Below are positions 50,017-57,709 of a stretch of 64,000 bases of DNA, piece after piece (within the stretch, counting starts at the first letter, position 1; the number at the start of each line of letters is the position of its first letter). This stretch comes from Nocardia flavorosea NBRC 108225. GTDB taxonomy: Bacteria; Actinomycetota; Actinomycetes; Mycobacteriales; Mycobacteriaceae. The notes under the pieces were generated by a model. The model had not been told where the DNA came from and did not search any database. It saw nothing but the letters and a program-made list of their open reading frames with translations. The position numbers and the translations under genes were made by a program. The stretch is taken from NCBI RefSeq assembly GCF_001613385.1, contig NZ_BDCG01000016.1, forward strand, positions 186,001-250,000, written 5' to 3'.

Positions 50017-51123
50017 GTGCGAACTTCTCGGGTTGTCCCCGCGGACGAACTCCGGCAGCTGCTGGCCGGAACGGGTGCGCTGGTGCGTTCCGCGGTGCCG
50101 CTGGCGCAGCTGACGACACTGCGGGTCGGAGGCGGCGCGACGATCGCCGAATGCGCCGGTACCGATGCCTTGGTGGCGGCCGTCCGCGCGCTGGACGCGG
50201 CCGGGATTCCGGTACTGCTACTCGCCGGCGGATCCAATCTGCTCATCTCCGACGACGAGGTGCCCGGGGTGGTGGTCCGGATCGCGACCGAGGGGGTCGA
50301 ACTGGGGCCCGATTCGGTGACCGCGGACGCGGGGGCGAACTGGGACGCGGTGGTCGCGAAGACCGTGCGCGCCGGGTTCGGGGGGCTGGAATGCCTGTCG
50401 GGGATCCCGGGATCGGCCGGGGCCACGCCCGTGCAGAACGTGGGTGCGTACGGCGTGGAGGTCGCCGACCTGCTGCGCCGGGTGCAGCTACTGGACCGGG
50501 CGAGCGGGGAAATCCACTGGGTCGAACCCGGTGACCTCGGGTTCGGATATCGGACGAGCCGGCTCAAACACCGCTCCGACGCGGTGGTGCTCGCGGTGGA
50601 GTTCGCCCTCGATCCCTCCGGGGCCAGCGCTCCGTTGCGCTATCGGGAGCTCGCGCAACGGCTGGGCGCCGCGGAGGGGGAGAGCCGGCCGGCGGCGGCC
50701 GTCCGCGAAACGGTTCTCGGCCTGCGCGCCGGGAAAGGGATGGTGCTCGATCCCGCCGACCACGACACTTGGAGCGCAGGGTCCTTCTTCACCAACCCTG
50801 TGGTCGCCCACGACCGGGTGGACGGCGTCCGGGCCGCGATCCGCGAGCAGCTCGGCGAGGTGCAGGTGCCCGAGTTTCCGGCGGTGGGCGGTGTCAAGTT
50901 CTCCGCCGGCTGGTTGATCGAACGCGCCGGTTTCGCCAAGGGTTTCCCCGGTCCTGATGCCGCCGCCCGGCTGTCGACCAAGCACACTTTGGCCCTCACC
51001 AACCGCGGCGCAGCCACCGCCGCCGAGATCGTCGCGCTCGCTCGCACGGTGCGCGATGGTGTGGCCGACCGGTTCGGCATCACGCTCACCCCTGAACCCG
51101 TGACAGTCGGTATCGAGATCTGA
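50017..51123 (+). CDS. murB: UDP-N-acetylenolpyruvoylglucosamine reductase
   Basis: Predicted 368-residue flavoenzyme that reduces UDP-GlcNAc-enolpyruvate to UDP-MurNAc in peptidoglycan synthesis. FAD-binding segments are LTTLRVGGGA, LLLAGGSNLLISDD and LSGIPGSAGATPVQNVGAYG; the catalytic serine lies in WSAGSFFTNP and the Glu near the C-terminus. This is the longer type I MurB. GTG 50017 starts at the leaderless spacing from TACCGT. The lprQ gene that follows murB in M. tuberculosis is absent here. Confidence 0.96.
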   Translation: MRTSRVVPADELRQLLAGTGALVRSAVPLAQLTTLRVGGGATIAECAGTDALVAAVRALDAAGIPVLLLAGGSNLLISDDEVPGVVVRIATEGVELGPDSVTADAGANWDAVVAKTVRAGFGGLECLSGIPGSAGATPVQNVGAYGVEVADLLRRVQLLDRASGEIHWVEPGDLGFGYRTSRLKHRSDAVVLAVEFALDPSGASAPLRYRELAQRLGAAEGESRPAAAVRETVLGLRAGKGMVLDPADHDTWSAGSFFTNPVVAHDRVDGVRAAIREQLGEVQVPEFPAVGGVKFSAGWLIERAGFAKGFPGPDAAARLSTKHTLALTNRGAATAAEIVALARTVRDGVADRFGITLTPEPVTVGIEI

Positions 51124-51309
51124 CCACACCGTCCGGCCCGCACGGGTGTCCGGCCTCTTCGCCGCCGGCATCATCCGGAAAACTGCCGATCGTAGGGGCC
51201 GGTGACCGTGCGTTCTCAGATCTTCTGCCGGACGCACCGGCGGCCGCCGCCGACAGTGCCGTGCCTTTGCGCCGGACCGCCGATATCGCGAGCTGGGCCT
51301 GCCGATCGG

Positions 51310-52044
51310 TCAGCTACGCCGGGCGAAGCGGCCGGGGTCGGCCTGGTCGCGGGGTTTGACGATGATCTGGTCGAGATTCACGTGCGGTGGCCGGCTCGCG
51401 GCGAAGGCGACGATTTCGGCGATGTCCTGGGCGACGAGCGGGTCGATACCTTCGTAGACCTTCGCGGCGCGTTCGGTGTCACCGTCGAAACGGACCACGG
51501 AGAATTCGGTTTCCACCGCGCCGGGTGCGATCTCGGTGAGGCGGACCGGTTGCCCGAGCAGTTCACCGCGCAGGGTGCGATGCAGCACGGCCTGGGCGTG
51601 TTTCGCGGAGGTGTAACCGGAGCCGTTGTCGTAGGCGTGGAACGCGGCGACCGAGGTGATGGTGACGATCAGGCCGTCGCCGGAGGCGATGAGTTTCGGT
51701 AGCAAGGCCTTGGTCATCCGGAGGGTGCCCAGCACATTGGTTTCCCACATCCAGCGCCAGTCGTCGAGATCGGCCTCCGCGACCGTGGCCAGCCCTTTCG
51801 CGCCGCCCGCATTGTTGACCAGGATATTCGCGCTGTCGACCGCTTCGGTGAATGCCGCGACCGATTCGTCGGACGTGACATCGAGCTCGAGCGCGGTCCC
51901 ACCGATCTCGGTGGCCAGCTGCTGCAGCCGGTCGACCCGGCGGGCGCCCACATACACGTGGTAACCCTGTTTCGCGAGCTCCCGGGCGGTGGCTTCCCCG
52001 ATTCCCGAGCTGGCCCCGGTAACAACAGCGGTGCGTATACCCAT
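51310..52044 (-). CDS. Short-chain dehydrogenase/reductase
   Basis: Predicted 244 residues, classical SDR. The cofactor motif is VVTGASSGIGEATA with an Arg-rich second strand (GARRVDRL) suggesting NADP; NNAGGAKG, the catalytic Ser in TITSVAAFH and YTSAK with Tyr and Lys follow. It occupies the place of M. tuberculosis Rv0484c. TAGGAT (52051-52056) lies 6 nt before ATG 52044. Substrate unknown. Confidence 0.92.
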   Translation of the reverse strand: MGIRTAVVTGASSGIGEATARELAKQGYHVYVGARRVDRLQQLATEIGGTALELDVTSDESVAAFTEAVDSANILVNNAGGAKGLATVAEADLDDWRWMWETNVLGTLRMTKALLPKLIASGDGLIVTITSVAAFHAYDNGSGYTSAKHAQAVLHRTLRGELLGQPVRLTEIAPGAVETEFSVVRFDGDTERAAKVYEGIDPLVAQDIAEIVAFAASRPPHVNLDQIIVKPRDQADPGRFARRS

Positions 52045-52050
52045 GCCCCG

Positions 52051-52056
52051 ATCCTA
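52051..52056 (-). promoter_or_regulatory. -10 hexamer of the SDR gene
   Basis: TAGGAT on the minus strand, 6 nt before ATG 52044, implying a leaderless transcript. Confidence 0.55.
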
Positions 52057-52095
52057 ATTACCGCTCTCCGGCCGGGGACGGCAGCGGCCTACCTC

Positions 52096-52185
52096 CAGGG
52101 GCGAGGCCGCCTCGTTCTGGAGCGGAGGAGCGGAGAACGAGACCGAGGGGCCCCGAACCACGCGACGCCGAAGGCGGCGCAGAAT
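52096..52185 (+). repeat. Shortened inverted-repeat element before the hydrolase
   Basis: Inner arms CTCGTTCT (52111-52118) and AGAACGAG (52134-52141) enclose a loop cut to 15 nt (GGAGCGGAGGAGCGG). The ACCGAGGGG linker, a GGGGCCCCGAACC arm and the CGCCgaaGGCG hairpin follow as in the fadB2 copy. The left outer arm is degraded. The end of the element reads CAGAAT and lies 6 nt before the GTG of the next gene. Confidence 0.75.
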
Positions 52186-52191
52186 ATTGCC

Positions 52192-53016
52192 GTGATCAAG
52201 GAAGCGCGCAGTATCGACGGGACCGGCATCGTTTATCGGATCGGCGGGCCCGTGGAGGCGCCGCCGCTGGTGCTGGTGCACGGCTGGTCGGCGGATCTGC
52301 GCTGCTGGGGGCGCGTGTTCGACGAGTTCGCCGTAACGTTTCGGGTGATCGCGGTGGATCTGCGCGGGCACGGATATTCGGGGGCGCCGGATTCGGGTTA
52401 CGACGAGCCGAAGAACTGGGCCGGTGATATCGCGGCGGTACTGGCGGCGGAATCGATCGGCTCGGGTGCGGTGCTACTGGGGTGGTCCTACGGCGGGATC
52501 GTGGTCAGCGACTACCTCGCCGAGTACGGCAGCGATGCGGTCGCGGGCGTGGTCTACACCGGGGCCATGGCCAGTATCGGTCGGGGTGTGCCCGGCGCCG
52601 ATGTCGGCGAGGCGATGCAGCGGGCCATCCCGGGCGTATTCGAGGAGAGCCCCGGGCGGGCGATGCGCGGGTTCTCCGCATTCGGCAATGCCAATACCGG
52701 GCCCGGTGCGGACAAAGGCGCCGATGCGCAACGCTTGTACGGGGCGAGTCTGGCGACTCCGCCGTTCGTGCGGAAGGCGCTGTTCTATCGCTCGGTGGAC
52801 AACACCGAGACCCTGCGTGAGCTGGAAATCCCGGTGCTGGTCCTGCACGGTTCAGCCGATCCGGTAGTGCCGGTGGCCGACGGCCGGTATATCGCGGAAA
52901 CCGCGCCGCGAGGCCGCGCCTCGATATGGGAGGGCGCTCAGCACGGGCTGTTCATCGAGGATCCGGACCGGTTCGTCGCCGAGGTTCGCGATTTCGTCCA
53001 GGAGTGCAGTGCTTGA
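52192..53016 (+). CDS. Alpha/beta hydrolase
   Basis: Predicted 274 residues with the strand PPLVLVHGWSADLRCWG, VIAVDLRGHGYSG, the nucleophile elbow LLGWSYGGIVV, the acid in VLHGSADPVVPV and the His in EGAQHGLFIED. These match haloperoxidase or esterase-like hydrolases. GTG 52192 is 6 nt after CAGAAT, which belongs to the repeat element upstream, so the element may supply the -10. Substrate unknown; it precedes mshA by 195 bp. Confidence 0.88.
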   Translation: MIKEARSIDGTGIVYRIGGPVEAPPLVLVHGWSADLRCWGRVFDEFAVTFRVIAVDLRGHGYSGAPDSGYDEPKNWAGDIAAVLAAESIGSGAVLLGWSYGGIVVSDYLAEYGSDAVAGVVYTGAMASIGRGVPGADVGEAMQRAIPGVFEESPGRAMRGFSAFGNANTGPGADKGADAQRLYGASLATPPFVRKALFYRSVDNTETLRELEIPVLVLHGSADPVVPVADGRYIAETAPRGRASIWEGAQHGLFIEDPDRFVAEVRDFVQECSA

Positions 53017-53211
53017 TCGCGGCGCCTCGGGTTCGCGCGGCCTCGGTCGCCAACGACGCGTGCCGTGGATCCGCGGGTGGGTGCTGTACAGGCGCCCGGC
53101 AGGCGGCCCCGATACACATGGGGCGCGCATGTATGGCACGAAATCCGGTATCTGTGATCACTTTCACCCAGCGGGAAGGAGCCGCCGGGTCGCTGTGTTG
53201 CACCGTGCAAT

Positions 53212-54552
53212 ATGGACATCGTGAGTGAACGCCCGGACCGACGGCCGAACCGTATCGCCGTACTGACGGTGCACACCTCACCACTGGCCCAGCCCGGTAC
53301 CGGTGACGCCGGCGGTATGAACGTCTATGTGCTGCAGACCGCCGAGCAGCTGGCCCAGCGGGGAACAGAGGTGGAGATTTTCACTCGGGCGACCTCCTCG
53401 GACCTACCGCCGGTGCAGGAAGCCGCGCCCGGTGTGCTGGTGCGCAATGTGGTCGCGGGGCCGTTCGAGGGCCTGGACAAACACGACCTGCCGACCCAGT
53501 TGTGTCCGTTCACCGCGGAGGTGCTGCGGCAGGAGGCCCGGCGGGTACCCGGATATTACGACCTTGTGCATTCGCATTACTGGCTGTCCGGGCAGGTCGG
53601 CTGGCTGGCGCGGGATCGCTGGCGGGTGCCGCTGGTCCATACCGCGCACACCCTGGCCGCAGTGAAGAACGCCGCCTTGGCCGACGGGGATTCACCCGAA
53701 CCGGTGACCCGGGAGATCGGCGAGAAGCAGGTGATCGCCGAGGCCGATCGGCTCACCGCCAACACTGCCCGGGAGGCCCGGCAACTGGTCGATCTGTACG
53801 GTGCGCTGCCCGACCGTATCGATATCGTGCCGCCCGGTGCGGACCTGACCCGCTATCGCCCCGGCGACCGCGCGGCAGCGCGCGCCGAACTCGGCCTTTC
53901 CGCCGATGAGGAGATCGTTGCGTTCGTGGGCCGTATCCAGCCGTTGAAGGCGCCGGATGTGCTGGTCCGGGCGGTTGCCGAAGCGATCCGGCGGCGGCCG
54001 GGCCGTAAATTGCGGGCACTGATCGTCGGCGGGCCGTCGGGCACGGGACTGGAACGCCCGGACTCGCTCATCGAACTAGCGGACCGGCTCGGTATCAGCG
54101 ACCAGGTGACCTTCCTGCCGCCGCAGCCCGCCGACCGGCTGGTGCTGGTGTACCGGGCCGCGAATCTCGTCGCGGTGCCGAGTTACAACGAATCGTTCGG
54201 TCTGGTCGCGCTGGAAGCGCAGGCCGCCGGAACCCCGGTGCTCGCGGCCGCGGTCGGGGGCCTGGGCACCGCCGTCCGGCACGAACACAGTGGGCTGCTC
54301 GTGGCCGGGCATCGCATACCCGATTGGGCCGGTGCCCTGGAATACCTGCTGGACGATCCGGCCCGGCTGAGACTGATGGGGGAGCGCGCGGTGGCACATG
54401 CCGCGGATTTCTCCTGGGCGCATACCGCGGAAAAACTGCTCGCCAGCTATACCGCCGCATTGTCCGGCTCGGGCCGGGCCCCCGCTATCCTCGGCGAGAA
54501 CCAGGCCAGATCGCGGGCGCTGTGGCGGCGCCGGACGGGAGTGCTCCGATGA
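53212..54552 (+). CDS. mshA: D-inositol-3-phosphate glycosyltransferase (mycothiol synthesis)
   Basis: Predicted 446-residue GT4 enzyme that joins UDP-GlcNAc and 1-L-inositol-1-phosphate, the first mycothiol step. Characteristic segments are VHTSPLAQPGTGDAGGMNVY, VRNVVAGPFEGLDKHDLPTQ, HSHYWLSGQVGWLARDRW, VAFVGRIQPLKAPD and the donor-site VPSYNESFGLVALEAQAAGT. It matches M. tuberculosis MshA closely after a shorter N-terminus. ATG 53212 or GTG 53221 could be the start; a CAATAT hexamer lies 7 nt before the latter. It overlaps the YbjN gene. Confidence 0.96.
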   Translation: MDIVSERPDRRPNRIAVLTVHTSPLAQPGTGDAGGMNVYVLQTAEQLAQRGTEVEIFTRATSSDLPPVQEAAPGVLVRNVVAGPFEGLDKHDLPTQLCPFTAEVLRQEARRVPGYYDLVHSHYWLSGQVGWLARDRWRVPLVHTAHTLAAVKNAALADGDSPEPVTREIGEKQVIAEADRLTANTAREARQLVDLYGALPDRIDIVPPGADLTRYRPGDRAAARAELGLSADEEIVAFVGRIQPLKAPDVLVRAVAEAIRRRPGRKLRALIVGGPSGTGLERPDSLIELADRLGISDQVTFLPPQPADRLVLVYRAANLVAVPSYNESFGLVALEAQAAGTPVLAAAVGGLGTAVRHEHSGLLVAGHRIPDWAGALEYLLDDPARLRLMGERAVAHAADFSWAHTAEKLLASYTAALSGSGRAPAILGENQARSRALWRRRTGVLR

Positions 54553-55046
54553 GCGAGGTGCCGGAGACCGCGCGGATCGTCGAGGAGACATTGCGCGACC
54601 GGGAGATCGAATACACCCACCCGGCCGACGATGTGTTCGTCGCGGTGCTGCCCGGCGAGCGGAAACTGAAAACCAACGTGATGCTCACCGTGGGCGGGCA
54701 CGGAGTGCGGTTCGAATCGTTCGTCTGCCGTAAACCCGACGAGAACTTCGAAGGCGTCTACAAGTTCCTGTTGCGCCGCAACCGGCGGCTCTACGGTGTG
54801 GCCTACACACTGGACAAGGTGGGCGATATCTACCTCGTCGGCCGCGCCGCCACCCATGCGGTGACGGCCGAGGAACTGGACCGCATCTTCGGTCAGATCC
54901 TCGAAGCGGTGGACGGTGACTTCAACACACTGCTCGAACTCGGTTTCGCCGAATCCATCCGACGCGAATGGAAGTGGCGGGTATCGCGCGGCGAATCGCT
55001 GAAGAACTTGCGCGCGTTCGAGCATCTGGTCGACGGAAACTCCTGA
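54549..55046 (+). CDS. YbjN-domain protein
   Basis: Predicted 165 residues. The YbjN fold is seen in VMLTVGGHGVRFESFVCRKP, VYKFLLRRNRRLYGVAYTLD and the DRIFGQILEAVDGDFNTLLE region. YbjN proteins are type III secretion chaperone-like and of unknown role; this one equals the Rv0487 gene that follows mshA. ATG 54549 overlaps the mshA stop by 4 bp, so the two are coupled. Confidence 0.88.
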   Translation: MSEVPETARIVEETLRDREIEYTHPADDVFVAVLPGERKLKTNVMLTVGGHGVRFESFVCRKPDENFEGVYKFLLRRNRRLYGVAYTLDKVGDIYLVGRAATHAVTAEELDRIFGQILEAVDGDFNTLLELGFAESIRREWKWRVSRGESLKNLRAFEHLVDGNS

Positions 55047-55169
55047 CGCAGGCCGGTCATACCGTCGACTGCCGGGCGGGGATGGGCGACAATCGGCGGA
55101 TCGGATATTGGCGAGCCGTCGACGGCGCGGAATCGGCCGTCGGCGCGCACAGGCTGGTTTGGAGGCAGG

Positions 55170-56114
55170 GTGGCGGTTCTGGCGCTCGATATCGGGGCAA
55201 CGAAATTCGCCGCGGGGCAGGTCGACGACACGGGGCGTGTGTACGCGGTCCGGCGGGCGCCGGTGCCGGCCGCCGGAGTATGGGAGGCCTGCCGCGACCT
55301 GCTGCTGGCGGTGGCCGGCGCCGACACGGTGACAGCGGTCGGGATCGGATCGGCGGGGCCGGTGGATGTTCCGGCCGGGATCACCGGCCCGCTCAATATC
55401 CCGGAGTGGCGTTCCGGATTCGGTATCGTCGCCGCGGTCGAAGCGCTCTTCCCAGGAGCGGCCGTGCGATTCGCGATCGACGGCGCGTGCCTGGCTCTGG
55501 CGGAACGGGATTCGGGCGCGCTGCGCGGGGTCCGCAACGCATTGGCGATGACCGTATCGTCCGGGATCGGCGGCGGGATCCTCGTCGACGGGCGGGTTTC
55601 GCTGGGCCGTACCGGAAATGCGGGGCATATCGGGCATATCGTCGTGCCCGGCTGGGAGGTTCCCTGTGCCTGCGGCGGCGTGGGTTGTGTGGAAGCCGTG
55701 GCAAGCGGGATGTCTTCGGCGCGCTGGGCGCGGGAACGCGGCTGGAGCGGCGAGACCGGTGCCGAGCTGGCGCAGGCCGCCCGGACGGGGGACCCGATCG
55801 CCCTGGCCGCGCTGGAGCGGGCCGGGACCGCACTCGGTCAGGCGATCAGCTCCGCGGCCGGACTGCTGGATATCGATACGGTGGTCGTCGGTGGCGGCTT
55901 CGCGCACTCCGGCGAACCACTCTGGCGACCGCTACGCGCGGCGGTCGAGCGGCACGCCCGGCTGAACTTCGTGCGCGGGCTGCGGGTCGAACTGTCCCGG
56001 CTCGACGCAGGCGCCACACTCGTCGGCGCCGGTGTCCTCGCCCATTCGGCCACGCGCCCGTTCGACACCGAATCCTCGAATATCGGTAGCAGTGCCTCCC
56101 GCTCAGTGGGCTGA
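55170..56114 (+). CDS. ROK-family sugar kinase (glucokinase-like)
   Basis: Predicted 314 residues without an N-terminal DNA-binding domain, so a kinase and not a ROK repressor. The phosphate-1 motif is ALDIGATKFAAG, the catalytic Asp lies in FAIDGACLALAE, and the zinc-binding ROK signature is GNAGHIGHIVVPGWEVPCAC followed by GGVGCVEA. ATP-dependent phosphorylation of glucose or a related hexose is probable. GTG 55170 has a GGAGG site upstream. It lies between the mshA-ybjN pair and gpm1. Confidence 0.9.
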   Translation: MAVLALDIGATKFAAGQVDDTGRVYAVRRAPVPAAGVWEACRDLLLAVAGADTVTAVGIGSAGPVDVPAGITGPLNIPEWRSGFGIVAAVEALFPGAAVRFAIDGACLALAERDSGALRGVRNALAMTVSSGIGGGILVDGRVSLGRTGNAGHIGHIVVPGWEVPCACGGVGCVEAVASGMSSARWARERGWSGETGAELAQAARTGDPIALAALERAGTALGQAISSAAGLLDIDTVVVGGGFAHSGEPLWRPLRAAVERHARLNFVRGLRVELSRLDAGATLVGAGVLAHSATRPFDTESSNIGSSASRSVG

Positions 56115-56250
56115 AGACGGGCTCGCATCGCCTTGCCCCCGGGGAGCGACCGTATCCAGCACGTGACCAGGTGTCGGGAGACGAACGGTCGACGTTCATG
56201 GGCCCCGGCCCGCGCCGGTGCCCCATACACAACATGGCAGGATTACCCGC

Positions 56251-56988
56251 ATGACCTACACCCTCGTTTTGCTGCGCCACGGCGAGAGCGAATGGAATGC
56301 CCTGAACCTGTTCACCGGCTGGGTGGACGTGCACCTCACCGATAAGGGCATCGCCGAGGGGAAACGCGCCGGTGAACTGCTCGCCGAACACGGAATCCTG
56401 CCCGATATCGCCTATACCTCGCTGCTGCGCCGGGCGATCTCGACCGCGAATTTCGCGCTCGATGCCGCCGATCGGCACTGGATTCCGGTGGTCCGGGACT
56501 GGCGGCTGAACGAGCGGCACTACGGCGCGCTGCAGGGTAAGAACAAGGCCCAGATCCGCGACGAATACGGCGAGGATCAGTTCATGCTGTGGCGGCGTAG
56601 TTACGACACGCCGCCGCCGCCGATCGACCTCGACGACGAATACAGCCAGTCGGGTGATCCGCGGTATGCCGATATCGAGGTTCCGCGCACGGAATGCCTG
56701 CTCGATGTGGTGAACCGGATGGTTCCGTACTGGGAGTCGACGATCTCGCAGGAACTGAAGACCGGTAAGACGGTGCTGGTGGCGGCGCACGGTAATTCAC
56801 TGCGTGCGCTGGTGAAGCATCTGGACCGGATTTCCGACGACGATATCGCGGGGTTGAATATCCCGACCGGGATTCCGTTGCGGTATGAACTCGACGAAGA
56901 TATGCGACCGGTGCGTCCGCGGGAGTACCTGGATCCGGAGGCCGCTGCCGCCGGGGCCGCTGCGGTGGCGAGCCAGGGGGGTCGCTGA
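56251..56988 (+). CDS. gpmA: 2,3-bisphosphoglycerate-dependent phosphoglycerate mutase
   Basis: Predicted 245-residue glycolytic enzyme (Gpm1 in mycobacteria) that interconverts 3- and 2-phosphoglycerate. The phosphohistidine motif is LRHGESEWNALNLFTGWVD with His10, the acid is in NERHYGALQGKNK, and the second histidine in VAAHGNSLRAL. Residues after about 235 are Ala-rich. A CAGGAT hexamer lies 7 nt before ATG 56251. The order gpm1 then senX3-regX3 is conserved, with an S15 hydrolase inserted between. Confidence 0.97.
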   Translation: MTYTLVLLRHGESEWNALNLFTGWVDVHLTDKGIAEGKRAGELLAEHGILPDIAYTSLLRRAISTANFALDAADRHWIPVVRDWRLNERHYGALQGKNKAQIRDEYGEDQFMLWRRSYDTPPPPIDLDDEYSQSGDPRYADIEVPRTECLLDVVNRMVPYWESTISQELKTGKTVLVAAHGNSLRALVKHLDRISDDDIAGLNIPTGIPLRYELDEDMRPVRPREYLDPEAAAAGAAAVASQGGR

Positions 56989-56998
56989 GAGTTCACGT

Positions 56999-57040
56999 AA
57001 AGCGCCGCAGCCTGTGATGGGTTGCGGCGCTTTCGGTTTT
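56999..57040 (+). terminator. Rho-independent terminator of gpm1
   Basis: Perfect 11-bp stem AAAGCGCCGCA (56999-57009) with TGCGGCGCTTT (57023-57033), followed by CGGTTTT, 10 bp after the stop codon. Confidence 0.85.
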
Positions 57041-57259
57041 CGGGCCGCGTCGGATGGTGGGGCGTTGGGGCTGTGAATCGTGGTCTCGCCGATGTCGGGA
57101 GATCGACACTGTTCACACCGTTGTCCCGCAACAATGTGCTCCTCACGAACTACCCATTCGGGATACCGCCGGCCGCCCGCACCGGCACCGGCAACGGCAG
57201 AGGTCGGCAAGTCCAGGGCCTCGTCCGGGATGTGTGTTGTCGGTTGGTTCTTGTTCGTG
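57041..57259. other. Intergenic stretch with no supported gene
   Basis: About 220 bp between the gpm1 terminator and the first repeat. No motif or convincing open frame was found. Confidence 0.5.
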
Positions 57260-57335
57260 GGTGGCCGCTGTCGGGTAGACCCTGTTCTCGGAGAGGGGGT
57301 GGCTGTCGGGTTGATCCTGTTGCCGGGAGTGGGAA
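57260..57335. repeat. Two imperfect 38-bp tandem repeats
   Basis: GGTGGCCGCTGTCGGGTAGA and GGTGGCTG-TCGGGTTGA begin units about 38 bp apart, each continuing into CCTGTT and a GGGAG-like end. Resembles a small VNTR. Confidence 0.5.
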
Positions 57336-57362
57336 CTGCCGTCGGTGTAGGGCCTTCGTGAA

Positions 57363-57470
57363 GGGGCGAGCTGTAATTTCGGAGACGCGCCGCGTCTCGA
57401 GGGTGGGCCATTATGGGCTCGGTTCTTCTCCTCCGCTTCGTCGCCGGAACCGGGCAGGCCCCACACCCGT
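57363..57470 (-). repeat. Nested inverted-repeat element (copy 7, reverse orientation)
   Basis: Read on the minus strand it has a GCCCGGTTC inner arm (57455-57447), a shortened loop with CGACGAAGCGGAGGAG, and the returning arm GAACCGAGC (57425-57417, one mismatch). A GAGACGC-gga-like-GCGTCTC hairpin and the tail ACAGCTCGCCCCTT follow, as in the copy after deoC. Confidence 0.75.
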
Positions 57471-57540
57471 GATCCGGGATCGATCGAGCCGTACTTGGCC
57501 GCGGCATAGTTGGGGCAGGCCCCACACCCGTGGTCCGGGG
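57452..57540. repeat. 27-bp direct repeat, 61 bp apart
   Basis: GGGCAGGCCCCACACCCGTG followed by ATCCGGG starts at 57452; the same text with one change (GTCCGGG) starts at 57513. The second copy lies 170 bp upstream of the S15 hydrolase. Confidence 0.65.
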
Positions 57541-57641
57541 GATTCGTGAAATCTCCCGGTGGGGTGCAGTTCTTTTTGTGGTCGGATACCGGATTGCATT
57601 ACGCGAAAGGGATTTGGGGTGGAATCTGTCCCAGAAACCCT

Positions 57642-57659
57642 CGTTACTCGCCGGTAACG
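57642..57659. promoter_or_regulatory. Candidate operator before the S15 hydrolase
   Basis: Perfect inverted repeat CGTTAC-tcgccg-GTAACG placed 50 bp upstream of the start codon, next to a TATGCT hexamer (57664-57669) that may be the -10. Confidence 0.5.
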
Positions 57660-57709
57660 CTGTGTATGCTCTCGATCATTCGACCAGCTCGAGAGATGGA
57701 TCACGACCT

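Noticed and set aside
55170..56114. ROK protein as a NagC/XylR-type repressor like M. tuberculosis Rv0485
   Set aside because: At 314 residues it starts directly with the kinase phosphate loop and lacks the N-terminal helix-turn-helix.
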